A stretch of DNA of 64,000 bases from Microbacterium protaetiae (GCF_004135285.1 NZ_CP035494.1:2232001-2296000), one strand, 5' to 3'. Shown: positions 52,276 to 61,082, counted from the first letter of the stretch. The notes: a model not told the origin generated them from the letters alone. Program-made: numbers and translations.

Positions 52276-54354
52276 ATGTCGCCGCTCGTGACAAGCGAGA
52301 ATCGCGACGGCACGCCTGAGTCGCCGATCGTGAAACGCATCCTCCTCGGCGACCCGCTGGCGTCGGAGAATGCGGATGAGCACCTGCTCCCCAAGCGCAT
52401 GGCGCTGCCGATCTTCGCCTCCGATGCACTGAGCTCGGTCGCCTATGCGCCGCAGGAGATGCTGATGATCCTGCTGGCCGGCGGGCTGGCATTCTTGGCC
52501 TTCGCACCCTGGGTCGCCGCCGCGGTCGTGCTGCTGCTCGTGGTCGTGGTGCTGTCGTACCGGCAGCTGATCCGTGCATACCCTTCGGGCGGCGGCGACT
52601 ACGAAGTGGCGCGCACGAACCTGGGCGAAGTGCCCGGGGTGATCGTGGCATCCGCCCTGCTGGTCGACTACATTCTCACCGTCGCCGTCTCGACCGCATC
52701 GGGCGTGGACAACATCATCTCGGCCGTACCGGCACTGAACCCCTGGCGGGTGGAGCTGGCGGTGGGCTGCGTCGCCCTGATCGTGGTCGTGAACCTGCGC
52801 GGGGTGCGCGAGGCCTCACGCGCTTTCGCGATCCCCACCTATGTGTTCGTCGGGTCGGTGGGGGTCATGGTCGTCACGGGGCTGCTGCGCACCGCCGTGG
52901 GCGCGGCACCCGTGGCCGCCAGCGCCCACTACGTCGTGCACGCGCAGAGCATCTCGCAGGCAGCGGTGATCCTGCTGCTGCTGCGCGCGTTCTCGAGTGG
53001 ATGCTCGGCCTTGACCGGCGTCGAGGCGGTGGCCAACGGCGTGCAGGCCTTCCGCCGGCCGAAGATCCGCAACGCACGCGCGACGCTCGTCATGCTCGGG
53101 GGCATCGCCACTCTGATGTTCGCGGGACTCGTCGCTCTCGCCCTCATCTCGCGCGTGCAGTATGCGCAGGATCCCTGCGATCTGCAGGGGTTCGACTGTC
53201 ACACGCCGCAGCCGAGCCTCATGGCGCAGCTGGCAGCCGCCACGTTCGGGGCGGCATCCATCCCGTTCTTCATCGTGCAGGCGGCCACCGCGTGCGTGCT
53301 GCTGCTGGCCGCCAACACGGCGTTCAACGGCTTTCCGCTGCTGGGGGCGGTGCTGGCCCGCGACGGGTACGCCCCCAAAGCGCTGAACACCCGCGGCGAT
53401 CGACTCGTCTACTCCAACGGCATGATCGTGCTCGGCGTCGCCGCCATCGTCGTTCTGCTCGTCTACGAGGCGAACCTGTCGAACCTCATCCAGCTGTACA
53501 TCATCGGGGTGTTCGTGTCGTTCTCGCTGGGGCAGATCGGCATGATCCGGCATTGGATCCGTGGTCTGCGCCGTATCCGGTCGCTTCCCGACGACGCGCG
53601 GGCGCAGCAGTCGGCGCAGCGGCAGCGGCAGAGCTTCAAGCGGGGCCTGGCCATCAACTCCCTGGGCGCGACCATCACCTCCGCGGTGCTGGTGATCGTG
53701 ACCATCACCAAGTTCACGCACGGCGCTTGGCTGGTGTTCTTGGCCATCCCGATTCTGTCCACGCTCATGATGGGCGTCTACCGCTACTACCGCGACGTCG
53801 ACCACGAGACCCGCATGGACGACACGGTGCATTTCGGCTCGGCCGGCGATGTCGCCCTCATCCTGGTGAACCGGCTGCAGAAGCCCGTCGTCAAGGCGCT
53901 CGACTACGCCCTGGCGGCCCGGCACGAGAAGACCCTCGCCCTGCATGTGGCGGTGACGAAGGATGAGTCGGCGGCGCTGCGTAAGGCGTGGCAGCAGCAC
54001 AGGATGCCGGTGCCGCTGATCACCATCGAGTCGCCGTTCCGCAGCTATGCGGGGCCCGTGATCGAGTTCATCAAGAAGTACCGCGAAGAGCACGGCTCAA
54101 GCGTGGTCACGGTCTACCTGCCGCAGTACATCGTGGGGCATTGGTGGGAGCGGATTCTGCACAACCGGCGCGCCCGCCGCATGGCGCAGCAGCTCATGCT
54201 CGTGCACGGGGTGACCATCACCCTCGTGCCGTGGCTGCTTGACTCGTCAGAGCTCATCTACGGCCGGCGTTCGCGGCCGGTGCCCGGGCAGGCGCGGGCC
54301 GGGTTTCCCACCTCACCCGAACCGCACTACGATCACGAGCCGCGGCGCCGCTGA
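52276..54354 (+). CDS. APC-family permease, KimA (YdaO)-like potassium transporter
   Basis: A 692-residue protein: an APC-fold membrane domain of about twelve helices (DALSSVAYAPQEML, YPSGGGDYEVARTNLG) followed by a soluble tail of about 180 residues (ILVNRLQKPVVKALDYALAARH, TVYLPQYIVGHWWER). This architecture matches KimA, a high-affinity H+/K+ symporter inhibited by c-di-AMP. The K+ role is supported by TrkA/TrkH genes next door, but remains inferred. TAATGT at 52274-52279 is a possible -10, with GTG 52288 eight bases later; this alternative start would shorten the protein by four residues. No ydaO riboswitch fits the 90-bp upstream region. Confidence 0.85.
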   Translation: MSPLVTSENRDGTPESPIVKRILLGDPLASENADEHLLPKRMALPIFASDALSSVAYAPQEMLMILLAGGLAFLAFAPWVAAAVVLLLVVVVLSYRQLIRAYPSGGGDYEVARTNLGEVPGVIVASALLVDYILTVAVSTASGVDNIISAVPALNPWRVELAVGCVALIVVVNLRGVREASRAFAIPTYVFVGSVGVMVVTGLLRTAVGAAPVAASAHYVVHAQSISQAAVILLLLRAFSSGCSALTGVEAVANGVQAFRRPKIRNARATLVMLGGIATLMFAGLVALALISRVQYAQDPCDLQGFDCHTPQPSLMAQLAAATFGAASIPFFIVQAATACVLLLAANTAFNGFPLLGAVLARDGYAPKALNTRGDRLVYSNGMIVLGVAAIVVLLVYEANLSNLIQLYIIGVFVSFSLGQIGMIRHWIRGLRRIRSLPDDARAQQSAQRQRQSFKRGLAINSLGATITSAVLVIVTITKFTHGAWLVFLAIPILSTLMMGVYRYYRDVDHETRMDDTVHFGSAGDVALILVNRLQKPVVKALDYALAARHEKTLALHVAVTKDESAALRKAWQQHRMPVPLITIESPFRSYAGPVIEFIKKYREEHGSSVVTVYLPQYIVGHWWERILHNRRARRMAQQLMLVHGVTITLVPWLLDSSELIYGRRSRPVPGQARAGFPTSPEPHYDHEPRRR

Positions 54355-55026
54355 TCAGCGCTCGAGCGAGGCGAAGCGCTCGATGTCGGAGTTCGTGCCC
54401 GACACGATGATGAGGTCGTGGTTGGTGACCACGGTGTCGGCCTCGGCATAGCGGAACGGCCGGCCTGGGCTCTTCACGCCGACGACTGTGACGTTGAACT
54501 TCGTGCGCACACCCGACTGGTTCAGGCCGATGCCGCGAATGTACTTGGGTGGGTACATCTTGGCCAGCACGAAGTCGTCGTCGAAGCGGATGAAATCGAG
54601 CATGCGGCCGCTGACCAGGTGCGCGACGCGCTCGCCGGCCTCGCGTTCGGGATAAATGACGTGGTTAGCACCGACCCGGGCCAGGATCTTGCCGTGCGAC
54701 TGCGACACGGCCTTCGCCCAGATCTGCGGCACCTTCAGGTCGACGAGGTTCGCAGTGATCAGCACCGACGACTCGATCGACGACCCGGTGGCCACGACCG
54801 CGACCTGAAAGTCCTGCGCGCCGATCTGCTTGAGCGCGTCGAGGTTGCGGGCGTCGGCCTGTACGGCGTGGGTGACCCGCTCCGACCACTTCTGCACGAG
54901 GTCGAGGTTCATGTCGATGGCGAGCACGTCGCGGTCGAGTCGGTCGAGTTCGCCGGCGCATGCGGCGCCGAACCGGCCCAGCCCGATCACCAGGACCGGC
55001 GCATCGCCTCGGATCTGCTCAACCAA
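54355..55026 (-). CDS. TrkA/KtrA-type K+ channel regulatory subunit
   Basis: A 223-residue RCK protein: an amino-terminal Rossmann domain VLVIGLGRFGAACAGEL with acidic IDMN, VAVVATG and NLVDLKVPQIWAKAV, then a carboxy-terminal TrkA_C domain. It gates K+ uptake in response to nucleotides (ATP/ADP, c-di-AMP). The start is TTG (complement of 55024-55026), because ATG 55092 would put unrelated sequence ahead and GGAAAGG lies seven bases before the TTG. It overlaps the TrkH gene by eight bases, ensuring coupled synthesis. Confidence 0.85.
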   Translation of the reverse strand: MVEQIRGDAPVLVIGLGRFGAACAGELDRLDRDVLAIDMNLDLVQKWSERVTHAVQADARNLDALKQIGAQDFQVAVVATGSSIESSVLITANLVDLKVPQIWAKAVSQSHGKILARVGANHVIYPEREAGERVAHLVSGRMLDFIRFDDDFVLAKMYPPKYIRGIGLNQSGVRTKFNVTVVGVKSPGRPFRYAEADTVVTNHDLIIVSGTNSDIERFASLER

Positions 55027-56482
55027 CGATCGGCCTTTCCACGGGAAGCGAATACAACTGCTTGCGACTTGTCGCGGCGACGGCCGCGGCAAGGGTCACT
55101 GTACCAACGCGGCCGAAGAGCATGGTCGCCGCCAGCACATACTTGCCCGGATCGTGCAGAGAATCGGTCAGCCCCGACGACAGCCCGACGGTGGCGAAGG
55201 CCGAGATCACGTCGAAGAGCACGTCGGCCACCGGCGCCTTCGTGAACTGGGCGATGGTGATCGTCGAGACCGCCACCAGCGTCGCACCCCAGGCCACGAC
55301 CGACAGCGCCACGCGCTGCACGTCGCTCGGGATGCGGCGGCCGAACGCCTGCACCGAGGGGCGACCCTTCGCCTCTGACCAGACGGCGAGGGCGAGCACG
55401 GCGAGGGTGGTCACCTTGATGCCGCCGGCGGTCGATGCCGAGCCGCCGCCCACGAACATGAGCATCGACCCGACGATGAGCGACGAACCGTGCAGGCTGC
55501 TGACATCCACCACCGAGAATCCACCCGAGCGCGTCATCGCCGAGAGGAAGAACGACTGATAGACGGTGTCCCAGGCGTCGCGGCCGCCGAATGTCTTCGG
55601 GTTGTCGAACTCGAGCAGCAAGAAGATCAGCGCTCCGACGATGAACAGCAGCACCGTGGTGATCACGGTCAGCTTCGCGTGCAGCGACCAGCGGCGCACG
55701 TGCCAGCGTTGACGCAGCACGGTGAAGATGACGGGGAATCCGATCGAGCCGAGGAAGACACCGGCCATCATCACGGTGAGAAAGAAGTAGTCGTGCTGAA
55801 ACGGGGTGAGCCCGCCGGGGTTGGGGGAGAAGCCGGTGTTCGTGAACGACATCGCCGCGTAGTAGGGCGCCTCCCAGAGAGCGCGCAGCGGGCTGATTCC
55901 GCCGACCACCAGCGATGGGTACATGAGCACCGCCAGCACGAGCTCGATCGCCAGGGTCGAGAGCGCGACCGTCGCCAGCAGTGAGCCGACATCGCCCAGC
56001 CGCACGGTCTGTCCCTCGTTGACGGGTCCGCCGTGCGCGCGCAGCGGGTTCGAGTCGCTCGCCGCTATCAGCTTCGCGCGCAAGCCCAGCCGCTTCGAGA
56101 TCACCAAGCCCAGGATCGATGCCAGCGTCAGCACGCCCAGGGCGCCGACGTTCACGCCGATGTAGATGACGACGTGCCCGAACGCCGACCAGTGCGCGGC
56201 CATGTCGACCGTCGACAGTCCGGTGACGCACACCGACGAGATGGCGGTGAAAAGCGCGTCGGCGAACGGCGTGCGCTGGCCCGTTGTGGTCGCGGCCGGT
56301 AGCGAGAGCAGCAGCGTGAAGATCGAGATGAGAATGATGTACACGCCCACCGCGAACCGCGCCGGCGACGCCGTGGTCGCATCGCGCAGGGTATCCCAGG
56401 CCCGGCGGGGTGCAGCCCGCAGCCGACGCCGGAACGACGACCGGCGTGCGGCGGAATCGGAACGCGTGGACACCTGTGTCAT
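55019..56482 (-). CDS. TrkH/KtrB-type K+ transporter
   Basis: The membrane half of the K+ uptake system, 487 residues. Four pore-loop filter regions are visible: ISSVCVTGLSTVD, MSFTNTGFSPNPGG, SAMTRSGGFSVVD and SAFATVGLSSGLT, the glycine of each lining the K+ path. The amino end has a basic, disordered lead of about 40 residues before the first helix. The gene precedes TrkA on the same strand and converges with the KimA-like gene, giving a K+ cluster. The ATG (complement of 56480-56482) is divergent from an ArsR gene across 34 bp. Confidence 0.92.
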   Translation of the reverse strand: MTQVSTRSDSAARRSSFRRRLRAAPRRAWDTLRDATTASPARFAVGVYIILISIFTLLLSLPAATTTGQRTPFADALFTAISSVCVTGLSTVDMAAHWSAFGHVVIYIGVNVGALGVLTLASILGLVISKRLGLRAKLIAASDSNPLRAHGGPVNEGQTVRLGDVGSLLATVALSTLAIELVLAVLMYPSLVVGGISPLRALWEAPYYAAMSFTNTGFSPNPGGLTPFQHDYFFLTVMMAGVFLGSIGFPVIFTVLRQRWHVRRWSLHAKLTVITTVLLFIVGALIFLLLEFDNPKTFGGRDAWDTVYQSFFLSAMTRSGGFSVVDVSSLHGSSLIVGSMLMFVGGGSASTAGGIKVTTLAVLALAVWSEAKGRPSVQAFGRRIPSDVQRVALSVVAWGATLVAVSTITIAQFTKAPVADVLFDVISAFATVGLSSGLTDSLHDPGKYVLAATMLFGRVGTVTLAAAVAATSRKQLYSLPVERPIVG

Positions 56483-56504
56483 GGTACTCAGCCAGACGCC
56501 CCGC

Positions 56505-56510
56505 TAACCT
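56505..56510 (+). promoter_or_regulatory. ArsR gene -10 box (leaderless)
   Basis: TAACCT six bases before ATG 56517, within the 34-bp divergent gap to trkH. Confidence 0.5.
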
Positions 56511-56516
56511 AAGGGC

Positions 56517-56915
56517 ATGGCGGACATCTTCGACGTGATCGCAGACGGCACCCGTCGCGACATCCTGCGCCTGCTGCTGGATCGCTCCGCCGCAGGCAGT
56601 GCCGGCACCAGCGTTTCGCAGATCGTCGCCGAGTTGGGTGTGAGCCAACCCACCGTCTCGAAGCACTTGAAGGTCCTGCGCGAAGCCGAGCTGGTGGCCG
56701 TTCGCGAGGAGGGGCAGCATCGCTACTACCGGCTGTTGGCCGCGCCGCTCGACGAGGTCGACGCGTGGATAGTGCCATTCCTCGACGAGGCCGCTGACGA
56801 TGCCGGTGCACCGCTTCCCGAGCCGGCTGTGCACGCCGCCGAAGCGGTCGGCCGCGCCGCGGCATCCGCCAAGCACGCGTGGGAGAACGCGCTGAAGAAG
56901 CTGCCCGGGCGGTGA
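56517..56915 (+). CDS. ArsR-family HTH regulator
   Basis: A 132-residue winged-helix protein: IADGTRRDILRLLLDR, SVSQIVAELGVSQPTVSKHLKVLREAELVAVREEGQHRYYRL. This is the ArsR fold, without the ELCVCDL metal motif, so probably not a metal sensor. The carboxy tail is long and Ala-rich. It overlaps the GT4 gene start by four bases (GTGA), tying regulation to a glycosyltransferase, an unusual partnership. Confidence 0.82.
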   Translation: MADIFDVIADGTRRDILRLLLDRSAAGSAGTSVSQIVAELGVSQPTVSKHLKVLREAELVAVREEGQHRYYRLLAAPLDEVDAWIVPFLDEAADDAGAPLPEPAVHAAEAVGRAAASAKHAWENALKKLPGR

Positions 56916-58126
56916 AAACGGGCGATACCGCGCAGCGGGCGATCATGCTCCTGTGCGACTATTCGCTGCGCTATCTCGGCGGCGCTCAGACGGCTTTCCT
57001 GCGACAGGCGCGGGGGCTGGCCGAGCAGGGCTGGGCCGTCGTGGTGGTCGCACCCGACGCCGATGTGCTGGCCGAGGTGCCGGGCATCGTGCCCGTGCCG
57101 GTGCGGGTCGCATTCACGGTGCCCGGCGTGGGGCTGCCGGTCTTGGCATCGCGGCGCCGTCTGCGGGTCGAGATCGCCCGGCTCGCGGCTGCCCACGACG
57201 TGCGAGCGCTTCTCGTGCACTCCGAGTTCACCCTCGCGGTCGCCGCACTTGATATCGGCACCGCGCAGGATCGGCCGGTGCTGCACACCGTACACACCTT
57301 CTTCTGGCAGGCCTCCCGGGCCCTCGACGTGCTCGTGCCGCTGGCGCGCTGGGAATACCACCACATCACCGGCCGCTGGCCCTCGCCCCGCTACACCGGC
57401 AGCACCCCCATCAACAACGCGCTGCGGTCCATGACCCTCACTGTGGCCACGCGCGCCGATGTCGTGCTCTCGCCCTCTGCACATCAGGCCCGGGCGCTGC
57501 ACACCGTCGGGGTGAAGGCGGTGCGCGAACTCTCGAACATCGCCGAGCCGCTGCATCCCGCGCCGGCTCGGGCCGAAGGGCCGCTCACCCTGGTGTGGGC
57601 GGCCCGCTTCGCGCCCGAGAAGCGGCTGGATGTCGCGCTCGGGGCGCTCCGGATCATCACCGCACGCCGCGGGCCCGGTCGCGTCCATCTGCATGTGTGC
57701 GGGGGCACGCACCCGCCGCAGACCGACGTGACCTTCCACGGGCGGGTGGCCGGTGAGCGGGTCGGCGCCCTGGTCGCGGCATCCGACGCCGTGCTCATCT
57801 CGTCGCTGGGCTTCGACAACCAGCCGATGATCGCGCTCGAGGCCTTCAGCCGTGGCCGGCCCGCCGTTGTGGTCGACCCCGTGCTCGCCGAAGAGTTCGG
57901 TGCCGCCGCGATCGGCACGGCGGGGGTGGATGCCGCGGGCCTGGCCGCCACGCTCGAGCGGCTCATCGACGACCGCGCCGCCCTCGTGGCGGCTGCGGCC
58001 GCAGCGATCACCTATGCCCGGGACCGACAGCCGGCCCCGCATGCACAGCGGCTGGATCGGCTGCTCGCGGTGGCGCGGGACCGGATGCGGGAGCGAACAC
58101 GACAGCCCGCTGAACGCCGTAGCTGA
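56912..58126 (+). CDS. GT4-family glycosyltransferase
   Basis: A 404-residue GT-B-fold glycosyltransferase. The amino domain has LRYLGGAQTAFLRQARGLAEQGWAVVVVAPDADVL. The carboxy domain has VWAARFAPEKRLDVALGAL and the donor-binding LISSLGFDNQPMIALEAFSRGRPAVVVD, containing the E-x-x-x-x-E-like pattern. It probably adds a sugar to lipid-linked or exopolysaccharide glycan. The GTG start overlaps the ArsR stop. The 3' end overlaps the convergent GT2-GtrA gene by 119 bp. Confidence 0.85.
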   Translation: MKTGDTAQRAIMLLCDYSLRYLGGAQTAFLRQARGLAEQGWAVVVVAPDADVLAEVPGIVPVPVRVAFTVPGVGLPVLASRRRLRVEIARLAAAHDVRALLVHSEFTLAVAALDIGTAQDRPVLHTVHTFFWQASRALDVLVPLARWEYHHITGRWPSPRYTGSTPINNALRSMTLTVATRADVVLSPSAHQARALHTVGVKAVRELSNIAEPLHPAPARAEGPLTLVWAARFAPEKRLDVALGALRIITARRGPGRVHLHVCGGTHPPQTDVTFHGRVAGERVGALVAASDAVLISSLGFDNQPMIALEAFSRGRPAVVVDPVLAEEFGAAAIGTAGVDAAGLAATLERLIDDRAALVAAAAAAITYARDRQPAPHAQRLDRLLAVARDRMRERTRQPAERRS

Positions 58127-59087
58127 CCAGGAACAGCGTCGCCTCGGTGATGACCTTCGCGGCCAGCAGCGGCAGTCCGAGTTCGGACAGCGCGCTGATC
58201 GTGCCGTAATTCGCGGCCAGTAGCAGCAGCGCGAGCGAGAAGTAGCGCATCGCTGCGGCGCGCAGGGCGACGTCGCGCCCGCGGTGGAAGACCAGCCGGC
58301 GGTTGACGGCGAAGTTCACGGTCGAGCTGAGCACCCGGGCCGCCACCACCGAGAAGAGCAGTGAACCGGTCATCGCGTGCAGCACGAGCAGCGCCAGCGT
58401 GTCGATGACGAAGGCCGACAGGGCAGACGCCGCGAACCGCACGACCGGCGCGTAGACGCGCAGGGAGTCGCGCACCGGGCGGAAGTGGCTCGATGCGTTG
58501 TTGTCGGTGTAGATCGTCGCGATCGGCTGTTCCACGAGGTCGAAGCCGGCCGCGCCGGCCTGCAGCAGCACTCGGAATTCGTACTCGAACCTGTCTCCGC
58601 GCACGCTCTGCAACCACCCCAGAGCGTCGGCGGCCACACCGCGCAGACCGGTCTGGGTGTCGGCGACGGTCCGGCCCGACGCGAGGCGGAATGCGATGCG
58701 GCTCACACCGTTGCCGATGCGACTGCGCGTGGGCACCCGGCCGGTGAACGCGCGCACCCCGAGCACGATGCGGCTCGGCGCGATACGGGCGGCCACCCGG
58801 GCGATGTCGGCCGGCGTGTGCTGGCCATCGGCGTCGGCGGTCACGACGCAGCTGTCGGGCATGCTCCGCGCGATGTGTGCGAAGCCGGTGCGCAGCGCGG
58901 CGCCCTTGCCGCGGTTGCGATCGTGCGCGAGCACGAGGGCGCCGGATGCCGCGACCGCGGCGAACACGCTGCGGTAGGCGGGCCCCGACCCGTCGTCGAC
59001 GACGACCACCGGCATCCCGCGCAGTTCCCTCACCAGGGCGACGAGGCGCTCGTCGGGTTCGTACGCGGGGATCAGGACGACGCTCAT
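58008..59087 (-). CDS. GT2 glycosyltransferase fused to GtrA flippase domain
   Basis: A 359-residue bifunctional protein. Residues 1 to about 210 form a GT2 domain (LIPAYEPDERLVALVRELR, VVVDDGSG, NRGKGAALRTGF, TADADGQH with the donor Asp) like dolichyl-phosphate sugar transferases. Residues about 225-335 form a four-helix GtrA domain (VVRFAASALSAFVIDTLALLVLH, FAVNRRLVFH) that may flip lipid-linked sugars. The ATG (complement of 59085-59087) is five bases after the upstream stop. The last ~40 residues overlap the GT4 gene on the other strand. Confidence 0.88.
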   Translation of the reverse strand: MSVVLIPAYEPDERLVALVRELRGMPVVVVDDGSGPAYRSVFAAVAASGALVLAHDRNRGKGAALRTGFAHIARSMPDSCVVTADADGQHTPADIARVAARIAPSRIVLGVRAFTGRVPTRSRIGNGVSRIAFRLASGRTVADTQTGLRGVAADALGWLQSVRGDRFEYEFRVLLQAGAAGFDLVEQPIATIYTDNNASSHFRPVRDSLRVYAPVVRFAASALSAFVIDTLALLVLHAMTGSLLFSVVAARVLSSTVNFAVNRRLVFHRGRDVALRAAAMRYFSLALLLLAANYGTISALSELGLPLLAAKVITEATLFLVSYGVQRAVVFAPASGPAPPRAADPAAVHAGPAVGPGHR

Positions 59088-59092
59088 GCCGA

Positions 59093-60106
59093 TCACCCGG
59101 CGATGTAGAAGATGTCGCTGGTGGCGCGCTCGCCGCCGTTGGAGGGGCGATTGACGACCTCGCCGTCGAACCACATCTCGCTCGACCCGCCGCCGTCGAG
59201 GTTGTATGCGGTCTGCGCGCCGAGGCCCTCCATGATCCCGGCCAGCTCTTCCAGGCTCGCGCCCCGGCTGTAGCCGGTGTCGCGCCCGTCAACGACGACG
59301 AACACGAGATGGTTCGCGTCGATCACGCCGACGGCGGTGCGCGGCTGATCACCCTGGATCGAGTGATTGCCGAAGTTGGTGTCGACCTCGACGTCGTCGA
59401 TGCCGTCGACGGTCGAGCCGTCTTCGACGATCGCCGGTCCGAAGCTCATGGTGTTCCACACGCCGTCGGCGACGAGCTCGTCGGCCGTGGTGCCGGTCTC
59501 GTCGTACACCTTCACGGTGCCGTCGGTGGAGAACGCGAGTCCTTCACGAGCGCCCTCGTCGCGGAAGACGACGCCGTTGCGGATCTCGATGCCGTCGGAG
59601 CGGAACCCGTAGTAGTCGCCGTTGATGGCGAACACCGCGTCGTTGGCCTCGGCGATCTCCGAGACGCGGGCGGTGATGTTCTCGCCGAACTGGTTGTCGG
59701 CGAACGCACTGCGCAGCGCGGTCGCATCGGTCAGCGTTACGTCGGCCACGTAGTACGTGAGGGTGTCAGCCCCCGAGCCGGAGGTGTGCGTGGAAATGGT
59801 CACGGCAGCGTCGTCGGAGGTGAAGCTGGTGCCGTTGACCGTGCCGTCGACCGTGTCAGATGTGTCGGCGGCGCTCTGCGCGCCCTGCTGTGCCTGGTAG
59901 GCGGCGACATCGGAGATCTCGACATGGGGGATGAGAAACCGATTCGCCGCCCACCAGGCGCCCCCGCCGCCGGCGAGGGTCAGAACGAGCGCGAAGGCGC
60001 CGATCAGCCGCTTCGCGGTGCGGGGCATCCGTCGCCGTGGGGCGGCGCTGGGGGTCGCCGGGTCGGCCGCTGTCTCGTCCATGCCCCCAGCAGACGGCAT
60101 CGTCAT
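59093..60106 (-). CDS. Phosphodiester glycosidase (NAGPA-like) membrane protein
   Basis: A 337-residue protein with a basic amino end, one membrane helix (residues 34-55), and an extracytoplasmic NAGPA domain: FAINGDYYGF, FSTDGTVKVYDETG, RTAVGVIDANHLVFVVVDGRDTGYSRGASLEELAGIMEGLGAQTAYNLDGGGSSEMWF, the family signature. Such enzymes hydrolyse sugar phosphodiester bonds on envelope glycans. ATG 60106 is the longest start; ATG 60082 also fits. It lies in one operon with GT2-GtrA downstream, so may modify teichoic- or capsule-like polymers. Confidence 0.82.
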   Translation of the reverse strand: MTMPSAGGMDETAADPATPSAAPRRRMPRTAKRLIGAFALVLTLAGGGGAWWAANRFLIPHVEISDVAAYQAQQGAQSAADTSDTVDGTVNGTSFTSDDAAVTISTHTSGSGADTLTYYVADVTLTDATALRSAFADNQFGENITARVSEIAEANDAVFAINGDYYGFRSDGIEIRNGVVFRDEGAREGLAFSTDGTVKVYDETGTTADELVADGVWNTMSFGPAIVEDGSTVDGIDDVEVDTNFGNHSIQGDQPRTAVGVIDANHLVFVVVDGRDTGYSRGASLEELAGIMEGLGAQTAYNLDGGGSSEMWFDGEVVNRPSNGGERATSDIFYIAG

Positions 60107-60228
60107 CCACGGACGGCAAGCGTGCGGTCAGGCCGTGCCCTGTGCCGGATATGGGTTTTCTATGCGCGCGGGCGCCTCGCCAAGCGTGGGGCGTGAACAC
60201 CCAGCATCCGTCACACCCGTCCCATGGG

Positions 60229-60258
60229 TTTACACAGGTCGCTGCGACACCATAGAGT
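60229..60258 (+). promoter_or_regulatory. Sigma-70-type promoter of the BldC-like gene
   Basis: TTTACA (60229-60234) and TAGAGT (60253-60258) are separated by 18 bp, about 72 bases before the coding start. Confidence 0.5.
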
Positions 60259-60330
60259 GTGCACAGCAGTGTGGGGCTGCCGTGATCTGGGGATCGAACA
60301 GCCGTTTGCTGGGGAAAGGTGAATGAGGAC

Positions 60331-60522
60331 ATGGCCGAACTTCCCGATGTGCGATTCTTGACGGTCGCCGAGGTCGCCGAGATCATGCGTGTCTCGAAGA
60401 TGACCGTGTACCGGCTCGTGCATGCCGGCGAGCTGCCCGCCGTGCGGTTCGGACGCAGCTATCGGGTGCCCGAATCGGCCGTCGCCGACGCCCTGCATCG
60501 TCCCATCGCCGACGTCGGCTAG
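60331..60522 (+). CDS. BldC-like/excisionase-type HTH protein (Rv0500A-like)
   Basis: A 63-residue MerR-like HTH: VRFLTVAEVAEIMRVSKMTVYRLVHAGELPAVRFGRSYRVPESAV. The pattern closely matches mycobacterial Rv0500A, which lies beside proC and the bS22 gene in M. tuberculosis, as here in spirit. I start it at ATG 60331 after GAGG; a GTG at 60319 would add four residues. It probably binds DNA as tandem head-to-tail units like BldC. Targets unknown. Confidence 0.82.
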   Translation: MAELPDVRFLTVAEVAEIMRVSKMTVYRLVHAGELPAVRFGRSYRVPESAVADALHRPIADVG

Positions 60523-60605
60523 ACTAGGACGAGGCATTTTTCCATCTGCCCGTTCCCGGGCGCGGGTGACCCTGCGTCCAGACCCCTGACGTAGTGAGGT
60601 TTTCC

Positions 60606-60704
60606 GTGGGTTCTGTCATCAAGAAGCGCCGCAAGCGCATGGCGAAGAAGAAGCACCGCAAGCTGCTTCGCAAGACTCGCCACCAGCGCCGCAACAAGAA
60701 GTAG
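60606..60704 (+). CDS. Small ribosomal subunit protein bS22 (AURKAIP1/COX24-type), 32 aa
   Basis: A 32-residue, extremely basic protein starting at [25 protein letters not shown] and a short Arg/Asn/Lys-rich tail. It matches the AURKAIP1/COX24 (bS22) ribosomal proteins of actinobacteria, which sit near 16S helix 44. It is too short for usual gene-length cut-offs. It follows the BldC-like gene as in mycobacteria. A hairpin lies 15 bp after its stop. Confidence 0.9.
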   Translation: MGSVIKKRRKRMAKKKHRKLLRKTRHQRRNKK

Positions 60705-60718
60705 CGGCTCAGACACCG

Positions 60719-60744
60719 AGCGCCTGTCCTGCGGGACGGGCGCT
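60719..60744 (+). terminator. Hairpin after bS22
   Basis: AGCGCCTGTCC pairs with GGACGGGCGCT (one G-T wobble) around a 4-base loop. The long GC-rich stem lies 15 bases after the bS22 stop, which fits an actinobacterial terminator lacking a U tract. Confidence 0.65.
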
Positions 60745-60767
60745 TCGTGTACGCACAGGGAGAGGGA

Positions 60768-61061
60768 ATGAAGACGATCACCGTCCAGCAGCTGCACGAG
60801 AGCACGGGTGTGCCGCTCATCGATGTGCGCGAGACGCACGAGTTCGACGCCGGGCACGTACCCGGCGCCGTGAACATCCCGTTCTCGACATGGCGCGACC
60901 GGGTCGACGAGTTTCCGACCGAGCCGTTCCACGTGATCTGCGAGCTCGGCGGGCGTTCGGCGTCGGTCGCACGCAAGCTCGATGCCGCGGGGTACGACGT
61001 CACCGATGTCGCTGGCGGCACCGCGGAGTGGGTCGAGCAGGGCTTCCCAGTCGAGCGCTGA
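60768..61061 (+). CDS. Rhodanese-like sulfurtransferase
   Basis: A 97-residue single rhodanese domain: PLIDVRETHEFDAGHVPGAVNIPFSTW and the active-site loop ICELGGRSA, with Cys as sulfur carrier. It probably moves sulfane sulfur to thiols. The start at ATG 60768 follows GGAGAGGGA. It lies in line with glutaredoxin-like and Dabb genes, perhaps a sulfur/redox set. Confidence 0.87.
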   Translation: MKTITVQQLHESTGVPLIDVRETHEFDAGHVPGAVNIPFSTWRDRVDEFPTEPFHVICELGGRSASVARKLDAAGYDVTDVAGGTAEWVEQGFPVER

Positions 61062-61082
61062 GCCGCGGTGACGAGCCGCCCG

